Below are positions 1 to 8,818 of a stretch of 64,000 nucleotides of DNA, in pieces. This stretch comes from JAOZHU01 sp964632845 (lineage in GTDB: Archaea > Thermoproteota > Bathyarchaeia > Bathyarchaeales > Bathycorpusculaceae): assembly GCA_964632845.1 (NCBI GenBank), contig CAZWDU010000002.1, forward strand, positions 1 to 64,000, written 5' to 3'. The translations under genes were made by a program, and so were the position numbers. How positions within the stretch are numbered: the stretch's first letter is position 1; each line of letters begins with the position of its first letter. The notes under the pieces are model-generated. The model was given only the letters and a program-made list of their open reading frames with translations. It made no database searches and was not told the origin of the DNA.

Positions 1-236
1 TCCCTAGTACGAGAGGAACGGGACGCTGTGGCCTCTAGTTAACCGGTTGTCTGACAAGGCAGTTGCCGGGCAGCCACGCCGCTGAGGATAAGGGCTGAAA
101 GCATCTAAGCCCGAAGCCTCTCCTGAAAAGAGGCAGCCGTCCCGCTTGTCGGGACGAAGGCTCCCATAGAAGATGGGTTTGATGGAACCGGGGTGTAAGC
201 TGGAAGACTTTGGTCGACCAGTTCAGCCTGCGGTCC
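1..236 (+). rRNA. 23S ribosomal RNA, 3' end (partial)
   Basis: The window opens inside the sarcin-ricin loop region of large-subunit rRNA (AGTACGAGAGGAACG at about 6-20). It continues through the conserved 3' domain with the pieces GCTGAAAGCATCTAAGC and GTTTGATGGAACCGGGGTGTAAG. The gene is cut by the left edge. The 3' end is an estimate, because sequence conservation fades after about position 236. No 5S rRNA is seen in the following 300 nt. Confidence 0.93.
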
Positions 237-240
237 CCAA

Positions 241-541
241 TCGCCTGAGGTGTTGGGCCGGTGGTGTCTGAGCGATATTTGCGTGAGAAACCTTACGATT
301 GTGTTGCGTGCGCGTTGTTGATGGCCTGTGCATGGATAACTGCCATGGCGTAGTTTGCAGAAATAAGTTGGGCATTTTTGGTAATTTTTTGTTATTGCTG
401 TTTTTTCTATGCGTTGCGAGTTGGATGTTGGAAGTACAGGTGGAATAGAGTTCGTCGTCGGAAACGAGGCAGGAATTCATTTCGAATGAAATTTGCATGG
501 TGAAAGTTTTTATTTGTTGTTTGCGAAGTGCTTAGTGCTGT
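241..541 (+). other. 23S-tRNA-Thr spacer
   Basis: About 300 nt separate the 23S 3' end from tRNA-Thr. I see no coding region I would support and no 5S rRNA. The open frames across it are antisense and lack codon structure. The sequence is probably rRNA trailer containing processing sites. Confidence 0.4.
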
Positions 542-615
542 GCCTCGATAGCTCAGCCAGGTAGAGCGGCTGCCTCGTAAGCAGCAGGCCGCGGGATCAA
601 GGCCCGCTCGAGGCT
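542..615 (+). tRNA. tRNA-Thr (anticodon CGT)
   Basis: A full cloverleaf can be drawn: acceptor GCCTCGA/TCGAGGC, D arm GCTC/GAGC, anticodon arm GCTGC-CTCGTAA-GCAGC with anticodon CGT, and T arm GCGGG-ATCAAGG-CCCGC. The T loop starts with A rather than the usual T, which is odd but leaves the stem intact. The discriminator is T and the CCA end is not encoded. It decodes ACG. Confidence 0.93.
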
Positions 616-660
616 CCTTTAACTGCATTATTCTGGCAGTTCAGTTTCGTCTTCTCTGGA

Positions 661-909
661 TTATGCTGAGGATTTGGATGAGAGTTTATATTTGCGTGCG
701 TTGGTTTCAATAAGCTCGTTTTCGAAGAGTTTACGGAGGGATTTGAAGATTTTCTTGGATGTTTCGCCTGTTTTCTCGCTTAGTTCCTGAAGAGTTAACT
801 CTCCACCTTCTTTTAGGGTAGCCATTACACGTTCATCTGTTTTGTTCAGCTTTACCATCCTGTTCAGCAACCTCGTTAGCCGTGTGTATGCCTTTTTGTG
901 CTTTTTCAA
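661..909 (-). CDS. small winged-helix DNA-binding protein
   Basis: An 82-residue basic protein. Residues 1-20 form a Lys/Arg-rich helix. Residues 22-75 read as a winged helix-turn-helix: a helix with DERVMATLKEGG, then LTLQELSEKTGETSKKIFKSLR as the turn and recognition helix, then a wing ending YKLSS. The fold resembles ArsR/TrmB-type archaeal regulators. There is no effector domain, so it is probably a simple DNA-binding protein. It lies convergent to tRNA-Thr and divergent from prefoldin beta, with a 168-nt intergenic region that contains the promoter of the latter. The target is unknown. Confidence 0.72.
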   Translation of the reverse strand: MKKHKKAYTRLTRLLNRMVKLNKTDERVMATLKEGGELTLQELSEKTGETSKKIFKSLRKLFENELIETNARKYKLSSKSSA

Positions 910-985
910 CTTTGCGGTAATCCAGCAAGAAAAAAAATTAACACATGAGAAGAAAACCCTATCTAGCCGCTTTGCAAGGATGAGA

Positions 986-994
986 CTTTTTAAT
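986..994 (+). promoter_or_regulatory. TATA-like promoter of the prefoldin beta operon
   Basis: CTTTTTAAT preceded by the purine-rich GATGAGA has the look of an archaeal BRE plus TATA box. It lies about 90 nt upstream of the prefoldin ATG. Similar TTTTTAAT boxes precede other genes in this window (13302 region, 14853). Confidence 0.5.
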
Positions 995-1077
995 GAAGTA
1001 CACGTTTAGCTTTTTGGTTTGGAAAACGCTTAATTAAGGGTTGCGCTTATTGCTGTGCAGACGGAAGGAATCTTAAA

Positions 1078-1449
1078 ATGAGTGACGAAATTTCAAAATT
1101 GCCGCCTCAAGTTCAAGAACGCTTTCTGAGATTTCAGCAACTGCAGCAAACGTTGCAGTCAGTCTTAGCGCAGAAACAGCAAGTGGACATGGAACAAACT
1201 GAAGTCGAGCAGACCTTGTCCGAGTTACAGAAGACGGCTGACGATGCTGTAATTTACAAGGGAATAGGCTCGCTTTTGGTGAAAGCGGAGAAAGCCAAGG
1301 TAACCGAGGAACTGGTTGAACGAAAGGAACTTTTAACTACGCGCAACACAGTTTTGGCGAAGCAAGAAGAGCGGCTACGTAGCCAAGTGAAAGAAGTTCA
1401 AACAAAACTTCAAGAAGACCTCAACCAAGTTTCGCCGCCCTCGCAGTAA
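1078..1449 (+). CDS. pfdB: prefoldin subunit beta
   Basis: This 123-residue protein matches the usual length of archaeal prefoldin beta. Two long coiled-coil helices (about residues 8-50 and 75-118) flank a beta-hairpin region containing DDAVIYKGIGSLLVK, the typical centre of the beta subunit. Prefoldin is a cytosolic alpha2-beta4 jellyfish-shaped holdase that binds unfolded proteins and delivers them to the thermosome. The ATG is the first in frame and follows a T-rich promoter. The DUF3194 gene follows after 11 nt and the DHH gene overlaps that one, so the three are probably co-transcribed. The alpha subunit is not in the window. Confidence 0.95.
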   Translation: MSDEISKLPPQVQERFLRFQQLQQTLQSVLAQKQQVDMEQTEVEQTLSELQKTADDAVIYKGIGSLLVKAEKAKVTEELVERKELLTTRNTVLAKQEERLRSQVKEVQTKLQEDLNQVSPPSQ

Positions 1450-1460
1450 ACACAGGCTGG

Positions 1461-1757
1461 GTGAAACTCGTGGAAGAGCTGGGCTTACCCGAGTTAACCG
1501 CCGAGCAAATCGAAGCGTTATGCTTAACCGCGGAAAACGCCGCCAGAAAATACATTCTCGCCAAAGTTCCACAAAAAACGGTGGAGAGATTGAACGTGAG
1601 CGCAGAGGCTAACGGAACAAAACCCGTAAACTTGACGGTTGAAATAGACCTCGCGCTGTCACCGCAAACGAAAAATGTAGACTTAAGTAAGCTTGTAGCT
1701 GAGGCAGCCCGAGAAGCTTTGAAAGTTAGCGAAAACTATTTGAGAAAACTAAAATGA
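1461..1757 (+). CDS. DUF3194 family protein
   Basis: A 98-residue protein starting with GTG. Its architecture is helix (LTAEQIEALCLTAENAARKY), then beta strands (VERLNVSAEANGTKPVNLTVEIDL), then helix (LVAEAAREALKVSENYL). This is the pattern of the archaeal DUF3194 family, whose members are typically encoded immediately after prefoldin beta, as here (11 nt downstream). Its function is not known. The constant neighbourhood suggests a role with prefoldin or in the translation/proteostasis operon. The stop overlaps the next start (ATGA). Confidence 0.8.
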   Translation: MKLVEELGLPELTAEQIEALCLTAENAARKYILAKVPQKTVERLNVSAEANGTKPVNLTVEIDLALSPQTKNVDLSKLVAEAAREALKVSENYLRKLK

Positions 1758-2746
1758 CAGCCACAGAGATCCTCAAGATAATAGACGAAACTCGAGCAAA
1801 TTTTGCTCTTTTGCTATGTCACCATAACGCAGACCCTGACGCTTTATGCTCAGCTTACGCGTTTCAATGCTTACTGAAAAAGCTTAGACCAAGTATTGTC
1901 ACGGAAATCGGAACTGGACAAGGAATAAGTAGACTCTCAAAACACCTTCTCAACTACCTCCCCATCAACGTAAGCATATATCCAAACGTGGAGAACGCGC
2001 AAGTCATAATTTTGCTGGATACCAATACAATCCAGCAACTAGGTAGATTAGCTGAAAGAATAGCCCACACTGCAGTACCGATAATAGTGATTGACCACCA
2101 CGCGGCTCACCCAGAAACAGAGCAGATAGCAAAGCTTTGCGTAACCAACGAGGAAGCTGCATCAACCTGCGAAATGGTCTACGGATTATATGAACAACTT
2201 AACATGAAACCTGATTTGGATGCGGCTAAAGCGTTGTTTCTGGGTATAGCTTTCGACACTCGCCATTTTGTTTTAGCTAACTCTTCAACGTTTAAAACAA
2301 TCGCGGAACTCTGCGACACAGGCGTAAACGCACAAGAAGTAGTGGCACTGCTTTCTTTGCCTATGGATTTTTCTGAGCGCGTTGCAAGAATGAAGGCTTG
2401 CCGAAGAGCTAACTTGCTGAAAGTCGGAGAGTGGATAATTGCCTTGTCGCATGTCAGTGCGTATCAAGCTTCTGCGGCGAGAGCGCTGATTGATTTGGGT
2501 GCTCACATGGCTGCGGTTGCTGGACAGAGAAATGAGAGCATCGAGATTAGCCTACGTTGCACTCGCGAGTTTAACCAGAAAACTGGTATACATTTAGGAA
2601 AAGACATTGCTAAGCCGTTAGGTGTGCTTCTGCAAGGGATGGGCGGTGGACACGCTACTGCGGCAGGAGTGAACGGCGCAGGCGATGTGGACGCAGGACT
2701 TAAGCGTTGTTTGCGGCTGTTGAAGGAAGAACTGTCTAAACATTAA
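1754..2746 (+). CDS. DHH/DHHA1 family phosphoesterase
   Basis: A 330-residue DHH-superfamily protein. Motif I is HHNADPDAL (about residues 23-31), motif II is the Asp in LLDTNTIQQLG, motif III is VIDHHAAHP (DHH signature, about 112-120), and the C-terminal DHHA1 GGGH motif is GMGGGHATAAG (about 297-307). Such enzymes are Mn2+-dependent and include RecJ-like exonucleases and nanoRNA or cyclic-dinucleotide phosphodiesterases. The length and single DHH-DHHA1 layout favour a NrnA-like or archaeal RecJ-like enzyme, and substrate cannot be decided from sequence. The start codon overlaps the DUF3194 stop by 4 nt, indicating translational coupling. Confidence 0.88.
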   Translation: MTATEILKIIDETRANFALLLCHHNADPDALCSAYAFQCLLKKLRPSIVTEIGTGQGISRLSKHLLNYLPINVSIYPNVENAQVIILLDTNTIQQLGRLAERIAHTAVPIIVIDHHAAHPETEQIAKLCVTNEEAASTCEMVYGLYEQLNMKPDLDAAKALFLGIAFDTRHFVLANSSTFKTIAELCDTGVNAQEVVALLSLPMDFSERVARMKACRRANLLKVGEWIIALSHVSAYQASAARALIDLGAHMAAVAGQRNESIEISLRCTREFNQKTGIHLGKDIAKPLGVLLQGMGGGHATAAGVNGAGDVDAGLKRCLRLLKEELSKH

Positions 2747-2804
2747 TGAGTAGTTACTCTTAAATGGGAAAACAGTGCGCTTAGCATAGGCAGGCACAAC
2801 AAAC

Positions 2805-3656
2805 ATGGCGGTAATAGAAACAAAAAACCTCACTTACACTTACCCAAACGGGGCAAAGCCATCAATCAGCGATGTTTCCATAAAAGTGGAAAAAGGCGAA
2901 TTCGTCCTAATCACAGGACCAAGCGGATGCGGAAAAACAACCCTGTGCCGATGCTTCAACGGACTGATACCGCATTTCTATCAAGGCGAACTGAAAGGCG
3001 AAATCTCCGTAGCCGCGATGGACGCAACCAAACACCACACGTACGAAATGGCAAAGCACGTGGGCTTGGTTTTTCAAAACCCAGAAAACCAGCTCTTCGC
3101 CCTATCTATCGAGAAAGATGTGGCTTTCGGGCTGGAAAACCTAGGCTTCCCAAGACAAGAAATGCAAAAACGTGTAGAGTGGGCACTGGACCTCACGGGA
3201 ATTTACGACTTGCGGGAACGGTCGCCGCATGAAGTTTCGGGAGGACAACAGCAACGCGTTGCCATAGCCGCTGTCCTTGCCATGCAGCCTGAAATAATAG
3301 TGCTGGACGAACCAACGTCATTTCTTGACCCGTTAAGTGCAGAAAAAATCTTTGAAGTGATTTATGAGTTTAACAAGAAGCTTGGGATAACAGTTGTGCT
3401 TGTGGAGCACAGGCTGGATTTAACCGCAAAATACGCCAATCACATAATAGTTATGGACGAGGGAAAAGTCTGTTTCGATGGCGAGCCCCATGAAATTTTA
3501 AGCAGGGAAGAATCTCGTCTAATAGGCATTGGGATTCCCAAGGCAACGCTGCTTTATCAGATGCTTCGAAGAGAGGGAGTTGACTTGGGCGATGCCACGC
3601 CGTTGTCCTCAGAAGAACTAGCTGCCCTGCTGCAGGAGGCGTTGAAGCCTGCATGA
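2805..3656 (+). CDS. ecfA1: ECF transporter energy-coupling ATPase 1
   Basis: A 283-residue ABC ATPase of the CbiO/EcfA type. The Walker A is GPSGCGKTT (residues 38-46), the Q-loop is QNPENQ (91-96) as is characteristic of EcfA, the signature is VSGGQ (144-148) and the Walker B is IIVLDEP (164-170). It pairs with the second ATPase and the EcfT membrane subunit to energise uptake of a vitamin or metal bound by a separate S component. The ATGA overlap with the next gene (4 nt) argues for a strict pair. Substrate is unknown, because no S component is encoded nearby. Confidence 0.93.
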   Translation: MAVIETKNLTYTYPNGAKPSISDVSIKVEKGEFVLITGPSGCGKTTLCRCFNGLIPHFYQGELKGEISVAAMDATKHHTYEMAKHVGLVFQNPENQLFALSIEKDVAFGLENLGFPRQEMQKRVEWALDLTGIYDLRERSPHEVSGGQQQRVAIAAVLAMQPEIIVLDEPTSFLDPLSAEKIFEVIYEFNKKLGITVVLVEHRLDLTAKYANHIIVMDEGKVCFDGEPHEILSREESRLIGIGIPKATLLYQMLRREGVDLGDATPLSSEELAALLQEALKPA

Positions 3657-4474
3657 TTGAAGTGGACGCGGTCAGTTTCTCCTATCCAAGCGGTGTGGAG
3701 GCTCTAAGAAACGTTTCATTAACCGTCAACGACGGCGATTTTGTGGCTATAATGGGGCAAAACGGCGCTGGAAAAACAACGCTGGTTAAACACTTCAATG
3801 GTTTGCTGAAGCCCACAAAAGGGGAAATCCGAGTTGACGGAGTAGAAACAACTAAGACCAGCGTTGCCGCCATGGCGAGAACTGTGGGTTTCGTTTTTCA
3901 AAATCCTGACCATCAGCTTTTCAGCGAAACTGTTGAAGAAGAAATAGCGTTTGCGCTGAAAAACTTCAAGTTCGAAGAGGCCGCCATAGAAAAACGGATT
4001 ACTTGGGCTTTGAACCTGTTAAATTTAACGCAGTACCGGAAAACGTCGCCTTTTATGCTCAGCGGAGGCGAAAGAAAACGCGTAGCTTTGGCTTCTGTTC
4101 TCGCATGGGATCCGCAGATACTAATTTTGGATGAACCTACCATAGGTCAAGATTATCAGCAGAAAGAGAAATTGCGCCAGTTCATTATTCAAATGCAGAC
4201 GCAGCGAAAAACAGTTGTCATAGTCACTCATGACGTGGAATTCGTGGCTGAATGTAACCCTAGGGTTGTTTTGATGAAGGAAGGGCAAATCGTGGCTGAC
4301 GGCGAAGGAAAAAGCATTCTCACAAACACAGACGTTTTAGCTCAGTCATCAATCGTTCTGCCGCAGATAGCGCAAATCTTCAAGCAACTGGAACCGTTGG
4401 GTTTTCCGAATGACGTCATCGACATTTACGAAGCAAAAGAAGTGCTGCTTAGAACGTGGGGACGGCGAAAATGA
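3653..4474 (+). CDS. ecfA2: ECF transporter energy-coupling ATPase 2
   Basis: A 273-residue EcfA-type ABC ATPase. The Walker A is GQNGAGKTT (35-43), the Q-loop QNPDHQ (83-88), the signature LSGGE (136-140) and the Walker B ILILDEP (156-162). The C-terminal 80 residues include the extension usual for this family. It probably forms a heterodimer with the preceding ATPase. It overlaps EcfT by 19 nt, which makes a tight three-gene cassette. Confidence 0.93.
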   Translation: MIEVDAVSFSYPSGVEALRNVSLTVNDGDFVAIMGQNGAGKTTLVKHFNGLLKPTKGEIRVDGVETTKTSVAAMARTVGFVFQNPDHQLFSETVEEEIAFALKNFKFEEAAIEKRITWALNLLNLTQYRKTSPFMLSGGERKRVALASVLAWDPQILILDEPTIGQDYQQKEKLRQFIIQMQTQRKTVVIVTHDVEFVAECNPRVVLMKEGQIVADGEGKSILTNTDVLAQSSIVLPQIAQIFKQLEPLGFPNDVIDIYEAKEVLLRTWGRRK

Positions 4475-5265
4475 GCGTTTTTGACGGATTAAAATTCCGC
4501 AAAGTTTACTCGCCTATTCACAATTTAGACCCTAGGGTAAAATTCCTTTATGTTTGCTCCGTGTTCGTGGCAGCGATAATTTTCGGCGAAATCTTGCCCT
4601 TGTTAGCTTTGCTCTTAATACAGATTCCGTTTGTGCTATTAGCAGGCGTGCAAAAAGAATGGCTACGTTCTCTCCGCGGCGCAGCCTTCTTAGCGGCGAT
4701 AATATTTTTCACCAACTTTCTTTTCTCGTTTTTCAGCGCAGGATACGTAATTTTAGCCACCAACGTTGAATGGGCAGCTTCCATGACCTTACGCTTCGTA
4801 GTGCTCGTTGAATCATTCTCCGTTTTCTTCCTAACAACATCACCTGACCATCTAGGCTTAGCTCTGGAGCTGACTCGCGTACCTTATGAATTCGCTTTTG
4901 CCTTCACAACCGCCGTGCGCTTTGTCCCCGTGTTAGCGGAAGAAGCCCAAACAATAATGGATGCTCAAAAAGCCCGAGGTTTAGAGTTGGAGAAAGGCAA
5001 TTTTATGAAGCGCATTAGGAATTACATTCCAGTGCTGATACCGCTTATAGTGAGTGCTATTCGCCGAAGTCTTGAACTGGCGGAAGCCATGGAATCCCGC
5101 GCTTGGGGCGCAACTAAAAAACGCACTAACTTGTATGCGTTGAAGCTCCGCAGAGGCGATGTAGCGCTGTTGGCGATAACTCTCGTGGTTTTGACAGCGT
5201 CAATTTATGTTCGCTTGTACGTGTATGTGCCAACTTTGACTCAGCTTCTGCAGGGATGGGTTTGA
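4456..5265 (+). CDS. ecfT: ECF transporter transmembrane subunit EcfT
   Basis: A 269-residue membrane protein with about five hydrophobic segments. The cytoplasmic coupling region contains AQKARGLEL and MESRAWG, which match the two Ala-Arg-Gly (A-R-G type) motifs through which EcfT helices contact the ATPases. The translation starts at GTG 4456 inside ecfA2. A later ATG at 4471 (MSVFDGLKF) is equally plausible and would overlap only 4 nt. It transmits ATP-driven movement to a substrate-binding S component, which must be encoded elsewhere. Confidence 0.92.
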   Translation: MGTAKMSVFDGLKFRKVYSPIHNLDPRVKFLYVCSVFVAAIIFGEILPLLALLLIQIPFVLLAGVQKEWLRSLRGAAFLAAIIFFTNFLFSFFSAGYVILATNVEWAASMTLRFVVLVESFSVFFLTTSPDHLGLALELTRVPYEFAFAFTTAVRFVPVLAEEAQTIMDAQKARGLELEKGNFMKRIRNYIPVLIPLIVSAIRRSLELAEAMESRAWGATKKRTNLYALKLRRGDVALLAITLVVLTASIYVRLYVYVPTLTQLLQGWV

Positions 5266-5376
5266 AAGCTAAAGCTTGAAGTGGCTGTTTCTGCAGTTGA
5301 GAAAAGCGGTTGGTTGGGTGGCGGGTTTTGTATGGATTTCGCTAATGGATTAGGCATACATATAGCTTATTAAGAC

Positions 5377-7005
5377 TTGCGACGCTCTATATTTTCGAAG
5401 GCGCTACTCGACACCCTAAAACCAAGGAGGAAAACTTCAACGAAGAAGAAGCAAGACGCAAAAGCAGCAGACGTTCTTGAACAGCCACAACCAGCGGCGG
5501 TAATAAGCAGCGAAGCGAAAAAACCTGCTGTTTTCCAAGAAGTTTACCCTCTGCAAGAACCATACGTTTACGCGGCGATAGTTAAAGAGCCAGAAACTCA
5601 GAAAACCCGCTACGAGATTATTGAGCCTACTCTGCAGCCAGACGAAGAGAAGCTTCTCCGCGAAATAAAGAGTTTTTTGATGGATGAATTAGACGTAAGC
5701 TTGAAAGAAATAGAAAGCAAAGAAAAAGCCGAAGAATACCTGAACAAGAAAGTCCGAGAAACAGTGAAAAAGTACCGGCTGAAAATTCCGCCAGAAGCAG
5801 TTGACAAGCTGGCATACTTCATAATACGCGATTTTGTGGGCTACGGGAAAATTGACTCTTTAATGAAAGACCACTTGATTGAAGACATATCCGCGGATGG
5901 CGTAAACATTCCCATTTACGTGTGGCATCGTCTTTACGAGTCTTTGCCGACGAACATCACGTTCGCAGACGAGGCTGAACTGGACTCCTTCGTTATTCGC
6001 CTTGCGTATCTTGCTGGAAAAAACATTTCCGTAGCCGCGCCTATTCTGGACGCGTCGCTTCCAGACGGAAGCCGTATACAGTTAACTTATGGCAAAGAGG
6101 TGACGAGACGCGGTTCAACATTCACTATTAGGCGCTTCAAGGCTGATCCGTTAACCATTTCTGACTTGTTAACATTTAACACGATTTCTTCAGAGATGGC
6201 GGCTTACCTGTGGTATCTTATAGAGAACCGTGCGTCAGTGATGGTGGCTGGAGGCGTTGCTTCTGGAAAAACAACCATACTGAACTGCTTATCCATGTTC
6301 ATTAAGCCTGAAATGAAGATTGTAAGCGTTGAAGATACTCAGGAGATTAATCTTCCCCATGAGAACTGGATTCCTTCAGTTGTGCGTTCAGGCTTTAAGG
6401 GCGATGAGCGGCACAGCGGCACTATAACGCTTTTTGACCTTCTGCGCGCGGCGGTGAGGCAGCGACCAGACTACATTATCGTAGGCGAAGTCCGCGGTGA
6501 AGAAGCTTACACGCTGTTCCAAGCTATGGCTACCGGGCATTTGGGCATGTGTACGATTCATGCTGAATCTGCTGACGCGGTTATTAACAGGCTGGAGTCT
6601 GAGCCTATGAATATTCCTAAGCCGCTTATCGCCATGACAAACGTTATCCTCGTGATGGAACGAACAGAGATTAATGGTAAACCTGCAAGACGCGTGAAAG
6701 TTGCAACTGAAATCAAGGAGCTTGACACGAAAACAAAAGAGATTGTAACAGAGGAAGTGTTTCGCTGGAACCCCAAGTTTGACAGGTTCAGTTTTTCAGG
6801 TCGCAGTTCGCTTTTGGAGAAGCACATGCTGAGGATGGGGCTGGAAGACGGGGATATACAGCGTGAACTGCAGTATCGAAAGACGGTTTTAGAGTGGATG
6901 GTGCAGCAAGGCATCCGCAGCCACGGCGACGTAGCTAAAGTCATCAGAGAATACTACGCTAATCCCGCTCGCGTCTTCCAAAAGGCAAGAGTGGGATTGA
7001 AATGA
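5377..7005 (+). CDS. type II/IV secretion system (archaeal pilus) assembly ATPase
   Basis: A 542-residue GspE/TadA/FlaI-type hexameric ATPase. The first 75 residues are charged and low complexity. An N-terminal domain (about 85-270) precedes the RecA-like core with Walker A GGVASGKTT (292-300), an Asp box around VEDTQEI, and Walker B DYIIVGEVRGEE (about 365-376) followed by the His box THAES-like CTIHAES. It powers assembly of type IV pilus-like filaments at the cytoplasmic membrane. The start is TTG at 5377. The next gene overlaps by 4 nt and encodes the membrane platform, so the genes to about 11976 form one pilus locus. Confidence 0.92.
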   Translation: MRRSIFSKALLDTLKPRRKTSTKKKQDAKAADVLEQPQPAAVISSEAKKPAVFQEVYPLQEPYVYAAIVKEPETQKTRYEIIEPTLQPDEEKLLREIKSFLMDELDVSLKEIESKEKAEEYLNKKVRETVKKYRLKIPPEAVDKLAYFIIRDFVGYGKIDSLMKDHLIEDISADGVNIPIYVWHRLYESLPTNITFADEAELDSFVIRLAYLAGKNISVAAPILDASLPDGSRIQLTYGKEVTRRGSTFTIRRFKADPLTISDLLTFNTISSEMAAYLWYLIENRASVMVAGGVASGKTTILNCLSMFIKPEMKIVSVEDTQEINLPHENWIPSVVRSGFKGDERHSGTITLFDLLRAAVRQRPDYIIVGEVRGEEAYTLFQAMATGHLGMCTIHAESADAVINRLESEPMNIPKPLIAMTNVILVMERTEINGKPARRVKVATEIKELDTKTKEIVTEEVFRWNPKFDRFSFSGRSSLLEKHMLRMGLEDGDIQRELQYRKTVLEWMVQQGIRSHGDVAKVIREYYANPARVFQKARVGLK

Positions 7006-7982
7006 CAGATAAAAAACACAAAGAATCCCCTCCAAAAGCGCCACCAGCAGAAAAACCAAAGCCGAAAACAGAAACGCCGCAGAAAAAAGACGCGCAGACA
7101 GGGCTGGAAAAACCTTTAGCCACAGCATACCGTGTAATGGGCGGTCAAAACAGAAGCTATCTGCCCCTTTTCAAAGACTTAGACCAAGCCCTGCTGAAAT
7201 CAGGCTTGAAAGCCAACTTTAAAGCGTACGTGAGTTTAGCCCTTGTAGCCTCAGCCGCCATAGCAGTGCCCGTTGCAGTTGGCGTATCGCTGATGCTGTT
7301 TTTCATCTTCAACATGCCCTTCATGACCGTGCTCTTGTTCGGCGTTGGCATCGCCTTGTTCACGTGGGCGCTCTCCATCGGCGGCTTCTACCTGTATCCC
7401 GTTTACCGAGCGGACAAGCACAGACGGGAACTGGAAGACGAATTACCATTCACCACGGGTTACATGGCGATTCTCGCGAGCGCAGGAGTTTCGCCTGAAA
7501 AAATTTTCCAGTCGCTTGCAAATTTAAGCGCGCCTTTAGCAGCGTCCAGAGAAGCTAAAGAAACAATCAAGAACATCAACCTGTTCGGCTTAGACATAAT
7601 TTCTGCCCTAGAAAAAGTTTCAACCTTAACGCCTTCAGAAAAACTGCAAGATACTGTGGAAGGAATGATTTCCACAATCCACACAGGCGGCAACTTGGGC
7701 GCTTATCTGCGCGAAAAATTCAAAACACACATGAGGCTGAAACGGGTAAACCTTAAAAAGTACGCGGACAGCCTGTCCGTGCTGTCAGAAGTTTACGTAG
7801 CGCTGCTTTTGACTGCTCCGCTACTTCTGGTTATAATGCTGTCGGTCATGTCGATGCTGGGCGGAGGCACCATAGGCGGGTTCAGCTCCGATTTACTGCT
7901 GAACCTCATGACTTACATTGCCATACCAGTCGCCGCCATAATCTTCCTGATAATCGTAGATTCATCCACGCCAAAATGGTAA
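7002..7982 (+). CDS. type II secretion system F / TadC-like membrane platform protein 1
   Basis: A 326-residue protein. Residues 1-40 are Lys/Pro-rich and probably cytoplasmic. Two hydrophobic segments lie near residues 70-130 and two at the C-terminus (about 258-320). Between them is the GspF-type helical domain with LPFTTGYMAILASAGVSPEK. In archaeal pili two such proteins often work as a pair on the ATPase. The C-terminus overlaps the second platform gene by 7 nt. It is the counterpart of TadB/FlaJ. Confidence 0.87.
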   Translation: MTDKKHKESPPKAPPAEKPKPKTETPQKKDAQTGLEKPLATAYRVMGGQNRSYLPLFKDLDQALLKSGLKANFKAYVSLALVASAAIAVPVAVGVSLMLFFIFNMPFMTVLLFGVGIALFTWALSIGGFYLYPVYRADKHRRELEDELPFTTGYMAILASAGVSPEKIFQSLANLSAPLAASREAKETIKNINLFGLDIISALEKVSTLTPSEKLQDTVEGMISTIHTGGNLGAYLREKFKTHMRLKRVNLKKYADSLSVLSEVYVALLLTAPLLLVIMLSVMSMLGGGTIGGFSSDLLLNLMTYIAIPVAAIIFLIIVDSSTPKW

Positions 7983-8803
7983 TTGAAATGCCGAAGATAA
8001 CGAGAAAAAGCAAACAAATCGCCGCTTGCATCTCCGTTTTAGTAGCCTTCGGCATATGCTTCTTCGGGTACATCACCGTCGGCTTCACCGTAGCCTTAGA
8101 CGACTACGTGTTCTTCGCTTTCCTCATAGCCATCACGCCGCCAGCAATTCTGGATTACGTTGATTACAAGTGGCGAAAAGGCGTTGACGAGCATTTGCCC
8201 GACCTTTTCCGAAGCATAGTGCAAGCCCAAGAAGTGGGCATGACGCTGCCGAACGCGTTGGAGGAAGCAGCTAAACGCGATTATGGCCCGTTGACTTCTG
8301 AGCTTAAGAAGATGACGGTGCAGATTTCTTGGGGCGACAGCTTCGAAGATGCACTTTTGGCGTTTGGGAAACGCGTCGGCACAGTGTTAACACAGAGAAC
8401 CGTACCCATGATAATTGAAGCCAGCCGCGCAGGAGGACGCGTAGAAAAAGTATTCGATCCCATGGGCAAGTTCATACAGACAACCAACATGCTTGAAAAG
8501 GAACGCAAAACCCAAACGCGCCCGTACATAGCCATAATTTACGTAGCGCTCTTTGTGTTCCTGTTCACCATAGTGCTGCTGTTCAAAACGTTCTTCACCA
8601 GCGCCGAAGGCGTACCACTGCTTTCAACACCGACAATGGCGCCTGAGAACATGCAACGGCTTTTCTTCCATTTGTCGCTGGTTCAGGGCTTTTTCGGCGG
8701 GTTAGTTGCGGGGAAAATGGGTGAAGGCTCCTTAAGCGCGGGGCTAAAGCACAGCGTGGTTATGATGATGTTAGGCTATGTGGCGTTAAGGTTCTTCTTG
8801 TGA
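7976..8803 (+). CDS. type II secretion system F / TadC-like membrane platform protein 2
   Basis: A 275-residue protein with two N-terminal membrane helices (residues about 14-55) and two C-terminal ones (about 180-275). The central GspF domain contains LPDLFRSIVQAQEVGMTLP and a second half starting TQRTVPMIIEASRAGG. It starts at ATG or GTG around 7976-7988 and overlaps the first platform gene. Together with that gene it should form the inner-membrane platform on which pilin subunits are assembled. Confidence 0.87.
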   Translation: MVIEMPKITRKSKQIAACISVLVAFGICFFGYITVGFTVALDDYVFFAFLIAITPPAILDYVDYKWRKGVDEHLPDLFRSIVQAQEVGMTLPNALEEAAKRDYGPLTSELKKMTVQISWGDSFEDALLAFGKRVGTVLTQRTVPMIIEASRAGGRVEKVFDPMGKFIQTTNMLEKERKTQTRPYIAIIYVALFVFLFTIVLLFKTFFTSAEGVPLLSTPTMAPENMQRLFFHLSLVQGFFGGLVAGKMGEGSLSAGLKHSVVMMMLGYVALRFFL

Positions 8804-8818
8804 GGTGAAAAAGGGAAA

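Noticed and set aside
241..541. Possible 5S rRNA after the 23S gene
   Set aside because: None of the conserved 5S segments is present in the spacer or after tRNA-Thr. In many archaea of this type 5S is unlinked.
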